NCBI RefSeq assembly: GCF_007673095.1 | Contig: NZ_VDYZ01000003.1 | Span: 1 to 64,000, forward strand | DNA: 64,000 bases | Reading direction: 5' to 3' | Origin: Corynebacterium glyciniphilum AJ 3170 | Lineage (GTDB): Bacteria; Actinomycetota; Actinomycetes; Mycobacteriales; Mycobacteriaceae | Shown here: positions 1 to 7,116 of the stretch, one piece after another | How the letters are laid out: the number at the start of each line of letters is the position of its first letter | How positions within the stretch are numbered: the stretch's first letter is position 1 | The notes under the pieces: model-generated | The model's input: the letters and a program-made list of their open reading frames with translations, nothing else | Database searches by the model: none | Told to the model about the DNA's origin: nothing | Program-made: the position numbers and the translations under genes

Positions 1-7
1 GCCCACC

Positions 8-1231
8 GTGCCCACCGTGCCCACCGTGCCTGGCGCTGCCCCGGAGGTCTACGCCGGGGTCGACACCCACGCCGACACCCACCACGCCGCCGTCGTTGAC
101 GCAGTAGGCCGTCACCTCGGTGACCACGAATTCGACACCACCACCGCCGGGTTGGCGGCACTGTATGCTTTCATCAGCTCATTCGGCACCCTGATCCGCG
201 TCGGGGTGGAAGGCACCGCCTCCTACGGCGCAACGCTGAGCAGCTACCTGCACGATCAGGGCGTCAGCGTGTCGGAAGTCATCCACCCGTCCCGGGCGGC
301 TCGCCGTCGAGGGAAATCCGATCCCATCGACGCCTACAATGCCGCTGTCACCGCCGCTGGTAACACTGACTTGCCGGTGCCGAAGCTCCTCGGGGGAGTC
401 GTCGACGGTATCCGAGCGTTGCTGAAAGCCCGGACCAGTGCGGTCAAAGCCCGCAGTGCCGCGCTGACCCAGATCCGCAGTCTGCTGGTCACTGCACCCC
501 AGGACCTCCGCCAGGCCTACCAGTGCCGCTCGGCGAGGATGCTGCTGGCACGGCTGGCCACCATCACCGATGACACCGACCACCCACTGTTGATCGTGCT
601 GGCCGGGTTGGCTAGACGTATCGGATTCCTCGACACTGAAATCACCGACCTGCACACCAGGATCACCCAAATGGTCACAGACACCGCCCCGGCCCTGTTG
701 GCGGCCAAGGGGGTGGGAACCGTCACCGCCGCGCAACTTCTGGTCACCGCCGGGCAGAACCCGGACAGGATTGGCTCCAAGGCCAAGTTCGCGGCGTTGT
801 GCGGGGTCTGTCCTATTCCCGCCTCGTCCGGTAAGACCCAGCGGATGCGGCTGAATCGGGGTGGAGATCGGGACGCCAACTGCGCTTTGTACCACATTGC
901 GTTGGTCAGGATGGCCAGCGATCAACGCACCAAGGACTACATCGGCCGGCGTCTGGGCGAAGGCAAGACGAAGATGGAGATTCTGCGGTGTCTGAAACGC
1001 TATATCGCCAATGAGGTTTACGCTCTGATCGTAGATCCCCCGCAGGTCGGTGGTGTTGCTGATCTACGGCCGCTTCGTCGACAACGAGGCTTGTCCATCC
1101 AGGCTGTTGCGGGGGTGTTGGAGGTACATTCGAACAAGATTTCCGCCATCGAGCGCGGAGTTGCTCATGATGCCGCTTTCACGCAGCGTTACCGGGCTTA
1201 TCTGGCTGAGGTGACTGAGGCAGCAGCTTGA
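8..1231 (+). CDS. IS110-family transposase (bridge-RNA type DEDD recombinase) with C-terminal HTH
   Basis: Recombinase of an IS110-type insertion sequence, about 407 residues. The N-terminal RuvC-like domain begins at the family's usual GVDTH motif; likely acidic residues are D19, E68, D105 and D108 (DEDD pattern). The second, IS116/IS110/IS902-type domain spans roughly residues 225-315 and holds the CPIPASSGKT segment with the serine expected of the family. After it, residues about 350-395 resemble a small XRE-like helix-turn-helix (LSIQAVAGVLEVHSNKISAIERG), an extension I recall in some actinobacterial IS110 proteins. The exact start is uncertain: three tandem CCCACCGTG units give GTG codons at 8, 17 and 26, and the frame is open to the window edge. 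The element's left end, where the bridge RNA would be encoded in the classical IS110 group, lies outside the window. Confidence 0.9.
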   Translation: MPTVPTVPGAAPEVYAGVDTHADTHHAAVVDAVGRHLGDHEFDTTTAGLAALYAFISSFGTLIRVGVEGTASYGATLSSYLHDQGVSVSEVIHPSRAARRRGKSDPIDAYNAAVTAAGNTDLPVPKLLGGVVDGIRALLKARTSAVKARSAALTQIRSLLVTAPQDLRQAYQCRSARMLLARLATITDDTDHPLLIVLAGLARRIGFLDTEITDLHTRITQMVTDTAPALLAAKGVGTVTAAQLLVTAGQNPDRIGSKAKFAALCGVCPIPASSGKTQRMRLNRGGDRDANCALYHIALVRMASDQRTKDYIGRRLGEGKTKMEILRCLKRYIANEVYALIVDPPQVGGVADLRPLRRQRGLSIQAVAGVLEVHSNKISAIERGVAHDAAFTQRYRAYLAEVTEAAA

Positions 1232-1250
1232 CAAACTATAGGAGCATCAG
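1228..1250 (+). mobile_element. Probable right end of the IS110 element
   Basis: The transposase stop codon sits inside TTGACAAACTATAGGAGCAT, a short AT-richer block. From memory, similar blocks follow the transposase stop in actinobacterial IS110 elements. TTGACA is a consensus -35 hexamer pointing out of the element. IS110 elements usually lack terminal inverted repeats, so the exact boundary cannot be placed from this sequence alone. Confidence 0.45.
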
Positions 1251-1278
1251 AGGCGATGGCCCGACGGCAGACCCGCGG

Positions 1279-1302
1279 GTCGGATTTCCGGCGGAAACCG
1301 AC
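1279..1302 (-). terminator. Hairpin downstream of leuD
   Basis: GTCGGATTTCC and GGAAACCGAC can pair around a GGC loop with one bulged A. It lies about 50 nt past the leuD stop, between leuD and the IS element. There is no clear T run, so a transcription end here is only plausible. Confidence 0.4.
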
Positions 1303-1350
1303 GCGTACCCCTGCCAGTCGGCCGAATCCTCTGCCGCAGGCCCCGGCCTG

Positions 1351-1938
1351 TTACCGGATAACCGGTTTGAAGGACGGCCTGGTCGACTCGTACTCGGAGA
1401 TCGCCGTCTCGTCCTGCAGGGTGATGCCGATGTCGTCGAGGCCGTTGAGCAGACGCCACCGGGTGTCATCGTCGACCTCGAAGGCGAAGACGTATTCGCC
1501 CAGGGTGGCGGTGCGCGCCTCGAGATCGACGGTCATCTCCACACCGGGCTGCTGTTCGATCAACTTCCAGATCAGCTCGATGTCCTCCGGGGTCATCGTG
1601 GCGGCGAGCAGGCCGTTCTTGGCGGTGTTGCCCCGGAAGATGTCGCCGAAACGCGGGGAAAAGACGACACGGAACCCGTAGTCCAACAGCGCCCACACAG
1701 CGTGCTCACGGGACGAGCCGGTGCCGAAGTCGGGTCCTGCGACCAGTACCGTCGAGTCGGCGAAGGGCTCCTGGTTGAGCACGAACTCGGGGTCGCGCCG
1801 CCAGGACTTGAAAAGGCCCGATTCATAACCGGTCTTCGTGACCAGCTTGAGGTACTCGGCGGGCACGATCTGGTCGGTGTCCACGTTCGACCGGCGCAAC
1901 GGGCACGCGACACCGGTGTGTGTGCTGAACTTCTCCAT
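1351..1938 (-). CDS. leuD: 3-isopropylmalate dehydratase small subunit
   Basis: Small (swivel-domain) subunit of isopropylmalate isomerase, which converts 2-isopropylmalate to 3-isopropylmalate in leucine synthesis. It is 195 residues, normal for bacterial LeuD. Family motifs are visible: the N-terminal [16 protein letters not shown] stretch and [11 protein letters not shown], which carries the substrate-contacting loop. The start is five nucleotides downstream of the leuC stop, so the two subunits are co-transcribed. Downstream is an IS110 element; the leuD reading frame itself is intact. Confidence 0.96.
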   Translation of the reverse strand: MEKFSTHTGVACPLRRSNVDTDQIVPAEYLKLVTKTGYESGLFKSWRRDPEFVLNQEPFADSTVLVAGPDFGTGSSREHAVWALLDYGFRVVFSPRFGDIFRGNTAKNGLLAATMTPEDIELIWKLIEQQPGVEMTVDLEARTATLGEYVFAFEVDDDTRWRLLNGLDDIGITLQDETAISEYESTRPSFKPVIR

Positions 1939-1943
1939 GGTGC

Positions 1944-3434
1944 TCAGGCTCCCTTCTCGACGCTGAGGGCGGGCAGATCGGACGGGCTGGCCAGGTGTCC
2001 CAGGACCGCGGTGGCCGCAGCGACGGTCGGCGAGACCAGGTGGGTGCGTCCCCCCTTGCCCTGGCGGCCCTCGAAGTTGCGGTTCGATGTCGATGCCGCC
2101 CGCTCCCCCGGGGCCAGCTGGTCAGGGTTCATGCCCAGGCACATCGAACATCCCGCCGTACGCCACTCGGCACCGGCGTCGAGGAAGACCCTGTCGAGAC
2201 CTTCAGACTCCGCCTGCGTCTTGACCGAGGTGGACGACGGTACCACCATCATGTGCACCGACGAGGCGACGGTGCGGCCACGCAGCACCTCGGCGGCGGC
2301 CCGCAGGTCCTCGATACGGCTATTGGTGCATGAGCCGAGGAAGACGGTGTCGATGCCGATCTCGCGTAGGGGCGTGCCCTGCTCCAGGCCCATGTACTCC
2401 AGCGCGGACTCCGCTGAGATCCGGGCAGTCTCGTCGGTGATGTCCTCCAGGTACGGGACAGCACCGTCCAGCGGCAGCCCCTGCCCCGGGTTGGTGCCCC
2501 AGGTGACGAAAGGGGTCAGGGCGGATCCGTCGATCTCGACGACGGTGTCGTAGACAGCGCCCTCGTCGGTCTGCAGTGAGCGCCAGTACTCGACCGCGTC
2601 ATCCCAGTCCTGGCCGGTCGGCGCGTACCTGCGACCTTTGAGATAGTCGAAGGTCACGTCGTCCGGGGCGATCATCCCGGCCCGTGCGCCTGCCTCGATG
2701 CTCATGTTGCAGATCGTCAGGCGTCCTTCCATGGACAGCTTCCGGATGGCTTCGCCGCGGTACTCGATGATGTGCCCCTGCGCACCGCCGGTACCGATCT
2801 TCGCGATGATGGCGAGGATCAGGTCCTTGGCCGTGACACCGGGCTGCAGTTCACCGCTGACCTCGATCGCCATGGTCTTGAACGGTGCCAGCGGCAGGGT
2901 CTGGGTCGCCAGCACATGTTCGACCTCGCTGGTGCCGATCCCCATGCCGATGGAGCCGAAAGCCCCGTGGGTCGAGGTGTGTGAATCGCCGCAGACAATG
3001 GTCATCCCGGGCTGGCTCGCGCCGAGCTGCGGGCCGACGGTGTGGACGATGCCCTGGTCGCCGTCGCCCATGGAGTGCAGGACGACTCCGTACTCCTCGC
3101 AGTTCTTGCGCAGTGTCTCCACCTGCAGGCGTGAGACCTTGTCCTCGATCTCCAGGAGGTTGCCCGAGTGAACACCCAGGGTCGGGACATTGTGGTCCTC
3201 GGTGCCCAGGGTCAGGTCAGGACGACGCAACGGCCGGTTGTTCTGACGCAGCCCGTCGAATGCCTGGGGACTGGTGACTTCGTGGATCAGGTGGAGGTCG
3301 ATGTACAGCAGGTCCCGCCCACCGTTCTCCCCTCTGGTCACGACGTGGGAGTCCCACACCTTCTGCGCGAGGGTGCGCGGGGTCGCGGTGGGGGTCTTGT
3401 CGTCTGGATGCGTCTGCCGGGTCACAGCATTCAC
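1944..3434 (-). CDS. leuC: 3-isopropylmalate dehydratase large subunit
   Basis: Large, iron-sulfur-containing subunit of isopropylmalate isomerase (aconitase family). With GTG at 3434 the protein is 496 residues, close to the roughly 480 usual for corynebacterial LeuC. The [4Fe-4S] cysteines are visible in FLGSCTNSR and in [10 protein letters not shown], and [13 protein letters not shown] is the standard family signature. I chose 3434 because GAGGAGAG precedes it at about 3 nt and homology begins soon after. The frame stays open to a GTG at 3542 that would add 36 residues; this is less likely. It is divergent from ltbR, and the shared intergenic region carries a palindromic operator candidate. 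Confidence 0.95.
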   Translation of the reverse strand: MNAVTRQTHPDDKTPTATPRTLAQKVWDSHVVTRGENGGRDLLYIDLHLIHEVTSPQAFDGLRQNNRPLRRPDLTLGTEDHNVPTLGVHSGNLLEIEDKVSRLQVETLRKNCEEYGVVLHSMGDGDQGIVHTVGPQLGASQPGMTIVCGDSHTSTHGAFGSIGMGIGTSEVEHVLATQTLPLAPFKTMAIEVSGELQPGVTAKDLILAIIAKIGTGGAQGHIIEYRGEAIRKLSMEGRLTICNMSIEAGARAGMIAPDDVTFDYLKGRRYAPTGQDWDDAVEYWRSLQTDEGAVYDTVVEIDGSALTPFVTWGTNPGQGLPLDGAVPYLEDITDETARISAESALEYMGLEQGTPLREIGIDTVFLGSCTNSRIEDLRAAAEVLRGRTVASSVHMMVVPSSTSVKTQAESEGLDRVFLDAGAEWRTAGCSMCLGMNPDQLAPGERAASTSNRNFEGRQGKGGRTHLVSPTVAAATAVLGHLASPSDLPALSVEKGA

Positions 3435-3530
3435 AGTTCTCTCCTCGGTCTCCACTTTCTCCACTGTCTCTTCAGCCTCTTCAGCCTTCCGGAGAATCCG
3501 GCGGTGCCCGCTCGTCACTGCGTGGCAGCC

Positions 3531-3551
3531 TGGAAGTTCCACTGGTTGGAA
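3531..3551. promoter_or_regulatory. Palindromic operator in the ltbR-leuC intergenic region
   Basis: TGGAAGTTCCA (3531-3541) is a perfect palindrome, followed after CTGGT by a third TGGAA half-site (3547-3551). It covers the -35 position of the ltbR promoter and lies just downstream of the expected leuC transcription start. That placement suits an autorepressor that also blocks leuCD. IclR-family sites built on TGGAA/TTCCA halves are known. Assignment to LtbR is inference. Confidence 0.65.
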
Positions 3552-3553
3552 TG

Positions 3554-3560
3554 TATAGTA
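3554..3560. promoter_or_regulatory. Overlapping divergent -10 elements for ltbR and leuC
   Basis: On the plus strand TATAGT (3554-3559) lies 8 nt before the ltbR ATG, so that mRNA should be leaderless. On the minus strand TACTAT (complement of 3555-3560) serves as the leuC -10, giving a leader of roughly 115 nt. The two -10 boxes share almost the same bases, so polymerase could not occupy both promoters at once. Confidence 0.6.
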
Positions 3561-3567
3561 TCAGATC

Positions 3568-4341
3568 ATGGGAAACCCCACCTACACTGAGACGTCCTCG
3601 CCGAACTCCGTACCTGCGGCAGCCCCGGCATCCACGGCGTCCACGACCACCAGCGGCATCCAGGTCCTCGACCGCGCCCTGCTCATCCTGGGCATCGTCG
3701 CGCGTCGGCCACACAGCCTGTCCGAGTTGTGCGAGACCACTGGTCTGCCCCGCGCCACCGCGCACCGCATCGCCGTTGCACTGGAGAAGCACCGCATGGT
3801 GACCCGCCTGGAGGACGGTCAGTGGACCGCCGGCCCGGCACTGGCCGAGCTGGCACCGAAGTCCTCCACGCGACTCGACGAGGCCGCCGAGCATGTGTTG
3901 CCCGACCTGGTCGAGCGCACTGGCGAAGCCGTCCAGATCTACAAGCTGTCCGGGCGGGAACGCGTCTGCATCGCCACGGCGGAACCCCGCCAGGGCCTGC
4001 GGGACACGGTACCAGTGGGAAACCGCCTGACCCTCACCGCCGGGTCCGCGGCGAAAGTCCTCGTGGCGTACTCCCCCAAGGTCTTCCAGGACGATATCCT
4101 CGCCAACGCGAACTACACCGCCGAGGACCTCGAACTCGTCCGTGCCGGCCAGATCGCCGAATCCGTCGGGGAACGCGACGCCGCCCTGGCCAGCGTCTCG
4201 GTGCCGGTGCGGGACGCCTCGGGTGTGATTGCCGCCCTGTCGATCTCCGGGCCCGCCGAGCGTATGGGCCCCTCGCCGGCGGCGCGGCACCGCGAGGCAC
4301 TGCAGCACAGCGCCGCCGAACTGGAGCGCTACCTGCGCTGA
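3568..4341 (+). CDS. ltbR: IclR-family transcriptional regulator LtbR (leucine/tryptophan biosynthesis)
   Basis: IclR-type repressor of 257 residues. A winged-helix domain covers about residues 30-90 (IQVLDRALLILGIV, then the recognition helix around LPRATAHRIAVALEK), and an IclR effector-binding domain about 100-257. The first 28 residues are Thr/Ser/Ala/Pro-rich and probably disordered. Its divergent position next to leuCD matches C. glutamicum ltbR, which is known to repress leuB, leuCD and trp genes. ATG 3568 is 8 nt after a TATAGT -10 box, consistent with a leaderless mRNA. The gene symbol rests on family plus synteny. Confidence 0.88.
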   Translation: MGNPTYTETSSPNSVPAAAPASTASTTTSGIQVLDRALLILGIVARRPHSLSELCETTGLPRATAHRIAVALEKHRMVTRLEDGQWTAGPALAELAPKSSTRLDEAAEHVLPDLVERTGEAVQIYKLSGRERVCIATAEPRQGLRDTVPVGNRLTLTAGSAAKVLVAYSPKVFQDDILANANYTAEDLELVRAGQIAESVGERDAALASVSVPVRDASGVIAALSISGPAERMGPSPAARHREALQHSAAELERYLR

Positions 4342-4469
4342 GGGGGCCGAGTGACACGGGCGCACACCGTGGCACGCTGAGACGGACACCGTGGGTCGGA
4401 AAATGGCAGCCTGTCCACCCCTGAGTGTCTGTCCCAGCGCCGCACTGCTCTCGAGCGACCCTGCGGACG

Positions 4470-4497
4470 TAGAAAAGCCCGGTCCGAAGACCGGGCT
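4470..4497 (-). terminator. Rho-independent terminator of the first tRNA-Glu
   Basis: A perfect 9-bp stem (AGCCCGGTC / GACCGGGCT) with a four-base loop. On the minus strand it is followed by TTTTC. It lies 13 nt after the tRNA-Glu 3' end. An identical stem, loop and T run follow the second tRNA-Glu. Confidence 0.85.
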
Positions 4498-4509
4498 GAA
4501 CATATCTTG

Positions 4510-4582
4510 TACCCCGTACGGGATTTGAACCCGTGTTACCGGCGTGAGAGGCCAGCGTCCTAGGCCGCTAGACGAACGGGGC
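4510..4582 (-). tRNA. tRNA-Glu (anticodon CTC), copy 1
   Basis: A 73-nt cloverleaf. The acceptor arm GCCCCGT pairs with ACGGGGT plus discriminator A. Anticodon CTC reads GAG, the T arm has the GGTTCAAAT motif, and no CCA is encoded. The sequence is identical over all 73 positions to the copy at 6814-6886. It stands alone, downstream of a TATATA -10 candidate and upstream of its own terminator. Confidence 0.95.
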
Positions 4583-4642
4583 AAGGACTTTCACATAGAT
4601 TGACCAGCAGGACGTGTGTCCGCGCTGTGCAACGGGGAGAAC

Positions 4643-4671
4643 TATATAGGACCGTCGGCAGAAGCACATAA
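4643..4671 (-). promoter_or_regulatory. Candidate promoter of tRNA-Glu copy 1
   Basis: On the minus strand TTATGT (4671-4666), a 17-nt spacer and TATATA (4648-4643) form a -35/-10 pair about 60 nt before the tRNA 5' end. The -10 is strong and the -35 weak. Confidence 0.45.
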
Positions 4672-4736
4672 TCACGTCCATGACGTGCAAATATCATGTC
4701 TATCCTCCTGTCCGCCCCGCCGGCTACGCTGGACCC

Positions 4737-5765
4737 ATGACCACGCTCAGTGCCGACCGTCTCCGAGGCCTCCGGCTCATCGCGCAACTGCTCGCACCGT
4801 CACGAGCCCGACCGTTCCCCGCAGCACCGGACATCCAGATCACAGCCGCCCATATGCTCGCCATGCAGGCGCAGAATCTCCGGGCGGGCGTCACCGCACT
4901 CGGCGTGCGTGCAGGAGTGACTGACCTCGACATAGCCGCACTCGACGACGCCGGCGTAGTCCGCAGCTGGTCCCAGCGCGGCACACATCACCTGCTCGCC
5001 GCGGAAGACGTCCGGTGGATGACCCGCCTGTGCACGCCGCGGGTCCAGGCCGCCTCAAAGAAGCGCCGGGGCGGCCTGGGTCTCTCCGACGACGATGTCG
5101 ACACGTGCCGAACAGCACTCCTCGCCCGGCTCACAGCCGCTCCTGCTCCCCTGCCACGCAGCGAGGCCTATCTGGTGTTCGCAGAGGCGGGGGTAGACCC
5201 GGATGGCGGGCGAGGGCCGCACATGCTGCGCCATTTCGGCGGTGAAGGTGAGATCATCCAGGGACCGCGCTCCATTCAGTCGGCGGGCACAGAGGGGGCA
5301 TCCGGGGCAGGTCGCAGCGAGGACACCTTCGTCCTCCACGACGCCGTCGTGTCCCAACCCCGCGACCTCACCGGGGAGGACGCGTTGCGTGAGCTCGCCG
5401 TCCGCTACTACCGCTCGCGCGGGCCCGCCACTGTCAAGGACCTGGCGTGGTGGTCGGGGCTGACGCTCCGGGACGTACGCGCAGCGACCGCTCTCGCCCT
5501 CGACACCGGCGCTGTCGTCACCGTCGAGGCTGCAGACGGCCGGACACTTCACATGGCCGACTGGCAGCAGGATGTCGCGGACGCGGAAGTCGACAGCGCG
5601 CTCGGCACTCCACGGGACCTTCCCGCTTTCGACGAGTACCTGCTGGGCTACACGGATCGCTCAGACGTGATGACGGACGCCGTGGCAGCGGAGGTCGGCC
5701 CTACGAAGAACGGTCTCTTCCATGCCTTCCACGTCGAGAACGGTACTGTGACGGGCCGGTCCTGA
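4737..5765 (+). CDS. Winged-helix DNA-binding protein (HTH_42/AlkZ-like), C-terminally short
   Basis: A 342-residue protein of the winged-helix 'HTH_42' superfamily, which includes the DNA glycosylases AlkZ and YcaQ. Family landmarks are MLAMQAQNLRAGV near residue 40, SWSQRGTHHLLAAEDVRW near 80-95, and the late LPAFDEYLLGYTDRS motif near 305. Relatives normally continue several tens of residues past the FHAFHVENGTVTGR segment, to a GTWRR-like strand and final helices. Here a stop follows at once, so the protein looks truncated. ATG 4737 is chosen because TACGCT (4725-4730) lies 6 nt before it; an upstream in-frame ATG at 4680 has no such support. The gene is flanked by duplicated tRNA-Glu genes. 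Confidence 0.75.
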   Translation: MTTLSADRLRGLRLIAQLLAPSRARPFPAAPDIQITAAHMLAMQAQNLRAGVTALGVRAGVTDLDIAALDDAGVVRSWSQRGTHHLLAAEDVRWMTRLCTPRVQAASKKRRGGLGLSDDDVDTCRTALLARLTAAPAPLPRSEAYLVFAEAGVDPDGGRGPHMLRHFGGEGEIIQGPRSIQSAGTEGASGAGRSEDTFVLHDAVVSQPRDLTGEDALRELAVRYYRSRGPATVKDLAWWSGLTLRDVRAATALALDTGAVVTVEAADGRTLHMADWQQDVADAEVDSALGTPRDLPAFDEYLLGYTDRSDVMTDAVAAEVGPTKNGLFHAFHVENGTVTGRS

Positions 5766-5769
5766 CTTC

Positions 5770-6582
5770 TTACTCCGACAGCAGGCGCGCCTGCTCCTCG
5801 GCCACCGCCAGCAGTTCCTCATTGCTGAGGTAGTCACGGTCGAATCGCTGCCATGGCTGCTCGACCATGCGCCACCGACCCGTCCGCTTGTCGCAGAACG
5901 GGTGCGCCGCACGGACCCACCGCATCCAGGGTGCCACCTCCCCGGTATCGGGGCTGATCCGCGTGTAGTGCAGCACCGTGCAGTTGAAGATGGTCATCTC
6001 CGGATCCTTGTCGTAGCGCAGGAACTCCTCGTCACTCCACCGCTCGAGAACCAGGCGAGTCGACCACATGAAGTCCCCGTGCGTGACCACCAGGACATTC
6101 TGCTCACTGCTTTCCCGGTGCAGGGTGCTGAGCATGTTCCGCACCCGGTTCTCGGCGACATTCGCGATCGACTCCCCCGCCGGCGGTGCCCAGTACAGCG
6201 GGTCCTTCCGCCTCAACAGGGCGTTGTGGGCGTACTGCTCCTCGAAGACCTTGCGCGGCAGCGGGGAGATCTCGCCCCAGGACCGCTCACGCACCACCCG
6301 GTTCTCCTCCCACCGCGCCCCCACCAGTCCGAGGTTCGCAGCGGTCTCCCGGGTACGGACGTACGGCGAGGTGATACACCGGTCGAGGTCGTCGACATGA
6401 TTGGTGATCCACTCACCCGCCGCGTGGGCCTGGGCGACACCGGCATCGGTGAGCCGCCAGGAGCGGTCCGCCACCAGCATCGTCTCTTCACTGAACAGTG
6501 CCTGGTCGCCGGCCTTGTCTGCACGTTGGATGACGTTGGCCTCGCTCTGGCCGTGGCGGACGAGGATCAGGTTCTTCGGCAT
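5770..6582 (-). CDS. Histidine phosphatase family protein (phosphoglycerate-mutase-like)
   Basis: Branch-type histidine phosphatase of 270 residues. The catalytic LILVRHGQSEAN motif with its phospho-accepting His is at residues about 5-15; the acid/His pair lies in VVTHGDFM near 150. The substrate is not determinable: such proteins act on small phosphoesters, sometimes nucleotides or sugar phosphates. ATG 6582 places the RHG motif at the normal distance from the N-terminus; the frame extends 23 residues further upstream without homology. It is convergent with the winged-helix gene, with 4 nt between the stops. Confidence 0.8.
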   Translation of the reverse strand: MPKNLILVRHGQSEANVIQRADKAGDQALFSEETMLVADRSWRLTDAGVAQAHAAGEWITNHVDDLDRCITSPYVRTRETAANLGLVGARWEENRVVRERSWGEISPLPRKVFEEQYAHNALLRRKDPLYWAPPAGESIANVAENRVRNMLSTLHRESSEQNVLVVTHGDFMWSTRLVLERWSDEEFLRYDKDPEMTIFNCTVLHYTRISPDTGEVAPWMRWVRAAHPFCDKRTGRWRMVEQPWQRFDRDYLSNEELLAVAEEQARLLSE

Positions 6583-6680
6583 GGTCACCCCAACCACCCT
6601 AGACCTTTCGTCTACGAACAGTTGAACCCCCTTCTGCTGCGAGGCAGGCACGGGTCAGAGCCCCCACACCCCCGTCACGC

Positions 6681-6721
6681 AGCAACCCCGGAGGCCGGTC
6701 GGACCAACCTCCGGGGTTGCT
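6681..6721. terminator. Perfect 14-bp hairpin between the second tRNA-Glu and the phosphatase gene
   Basis: AGCAACCCCGGAGG pairs perfectly with CCTCCGGGGTTGCT around a 13-nt loop. Neither side has a T run. It lies past the tRNA-Glu terminator and about 100 nt upstream of the phosphatase start on the same strand. It could be a second terminator or a leader structure. Confidence 0.55.
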
Positions 6722-6770
6722 CCCTCACCATTAACCCCCACGTTGCGGTGGGGCGGCCCCCAGACATACG

Positions 6771-6795
6771 AAAAGCCCGGTCCGAAGACCGGGCT
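6771..6795 (-). terminator. Rho-independent terminator of the tRNA-Gln/tRNA-Glu unit
   Basis: The same stem and loop as at 4470-4497 (AGCCCGGTC / GACCGGGCT, loop CGAA), followed by TTTT on the minus strand, 18 nt past the tRNA-Glu 3' end. Confidence 0.85.
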
Positions 6796-6813
6796 CTGCG
6801 CTCACATACCTTG

Positions 6814-6886
6814 TACCCCGTACGGGATTTGAACCCGTGTTACCGGCGTGAGAGGCCAGCGTCCTAGGCCGCTAGACGAACGGGGC
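6814..6886 (-). tRNA. tRNA-Glu (anticodon CTC), copy 2
   Basis: Identical to the tRNA at 4510-4582 across all 73 nt, with anticodon CTC and no encoded CCA. It is transcribed after tRNA-Gln, with 36 nt between them, and ends in the same terminator type. gltX lies close by on the same strand. Confidence 0.95.
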
Positions 6887-6922
6887 ATGAAAACAAGCTG
6901 CACAACATATTCAGCGTTTCCG

Positions 6923-6994
6923 CTGGCCTACCAGGACTCGAACCTAGAACGACGGTACCAGAAACCGCTGTGTTGCCAATTACACCATAGGCCA
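6923..6994 (-). tRNA. tRNA-Gln (anticodon CTG)
   Basis: A 72-nt cloverleaf starting TGGCCTATGGTGTAAT, with acceptor pairing TGGCCTA/TAGGCCA and discriminator G. The anticodon loop TTCTGGT gives CTG, which reads CAG. The T arm has GGTTCGAGTC. It is first in a Gln-Glu pair. A -10-like TATAGT lies on the minus strand near 7045-7051. In this lineage tRNA-Gln is normally mischarged by GltX and corrected by GatCAB; both gltX and gatB are in this window. Confidence 0.93.
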
Positions 6995-7116
6995 TTCGTT
7001 GCTCTGTGCACCGCGTGTTCCCCGCGCTGCCTTGCAACGGTGGATACTATAACCAGGACGCGCTCCGGGTCGCAAATTGCGAGGTCAAAGCACCAGTCCT
7101 GGCATCACCACCGGCG

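Noticed and set aside
1228..2553. A 441-codon frame after the IS110 gene
   Set aside because: It mirrors leuD and leuC, both with clear family signatures.
3435..3542. A 36-residue N-terminal extension of LeuC
   Set aside because: The residues (repeated Glu-Glu-Thr-Val) are not family-like, and a good ribosome binding site precedes GTG 3434.
6681..6721. Riboswitch or T-box for the phosphatase gene
   Set aside because: Only one long hairpin with no conserved T-box or riboswitch motifs; left as an unexplained hairpin.
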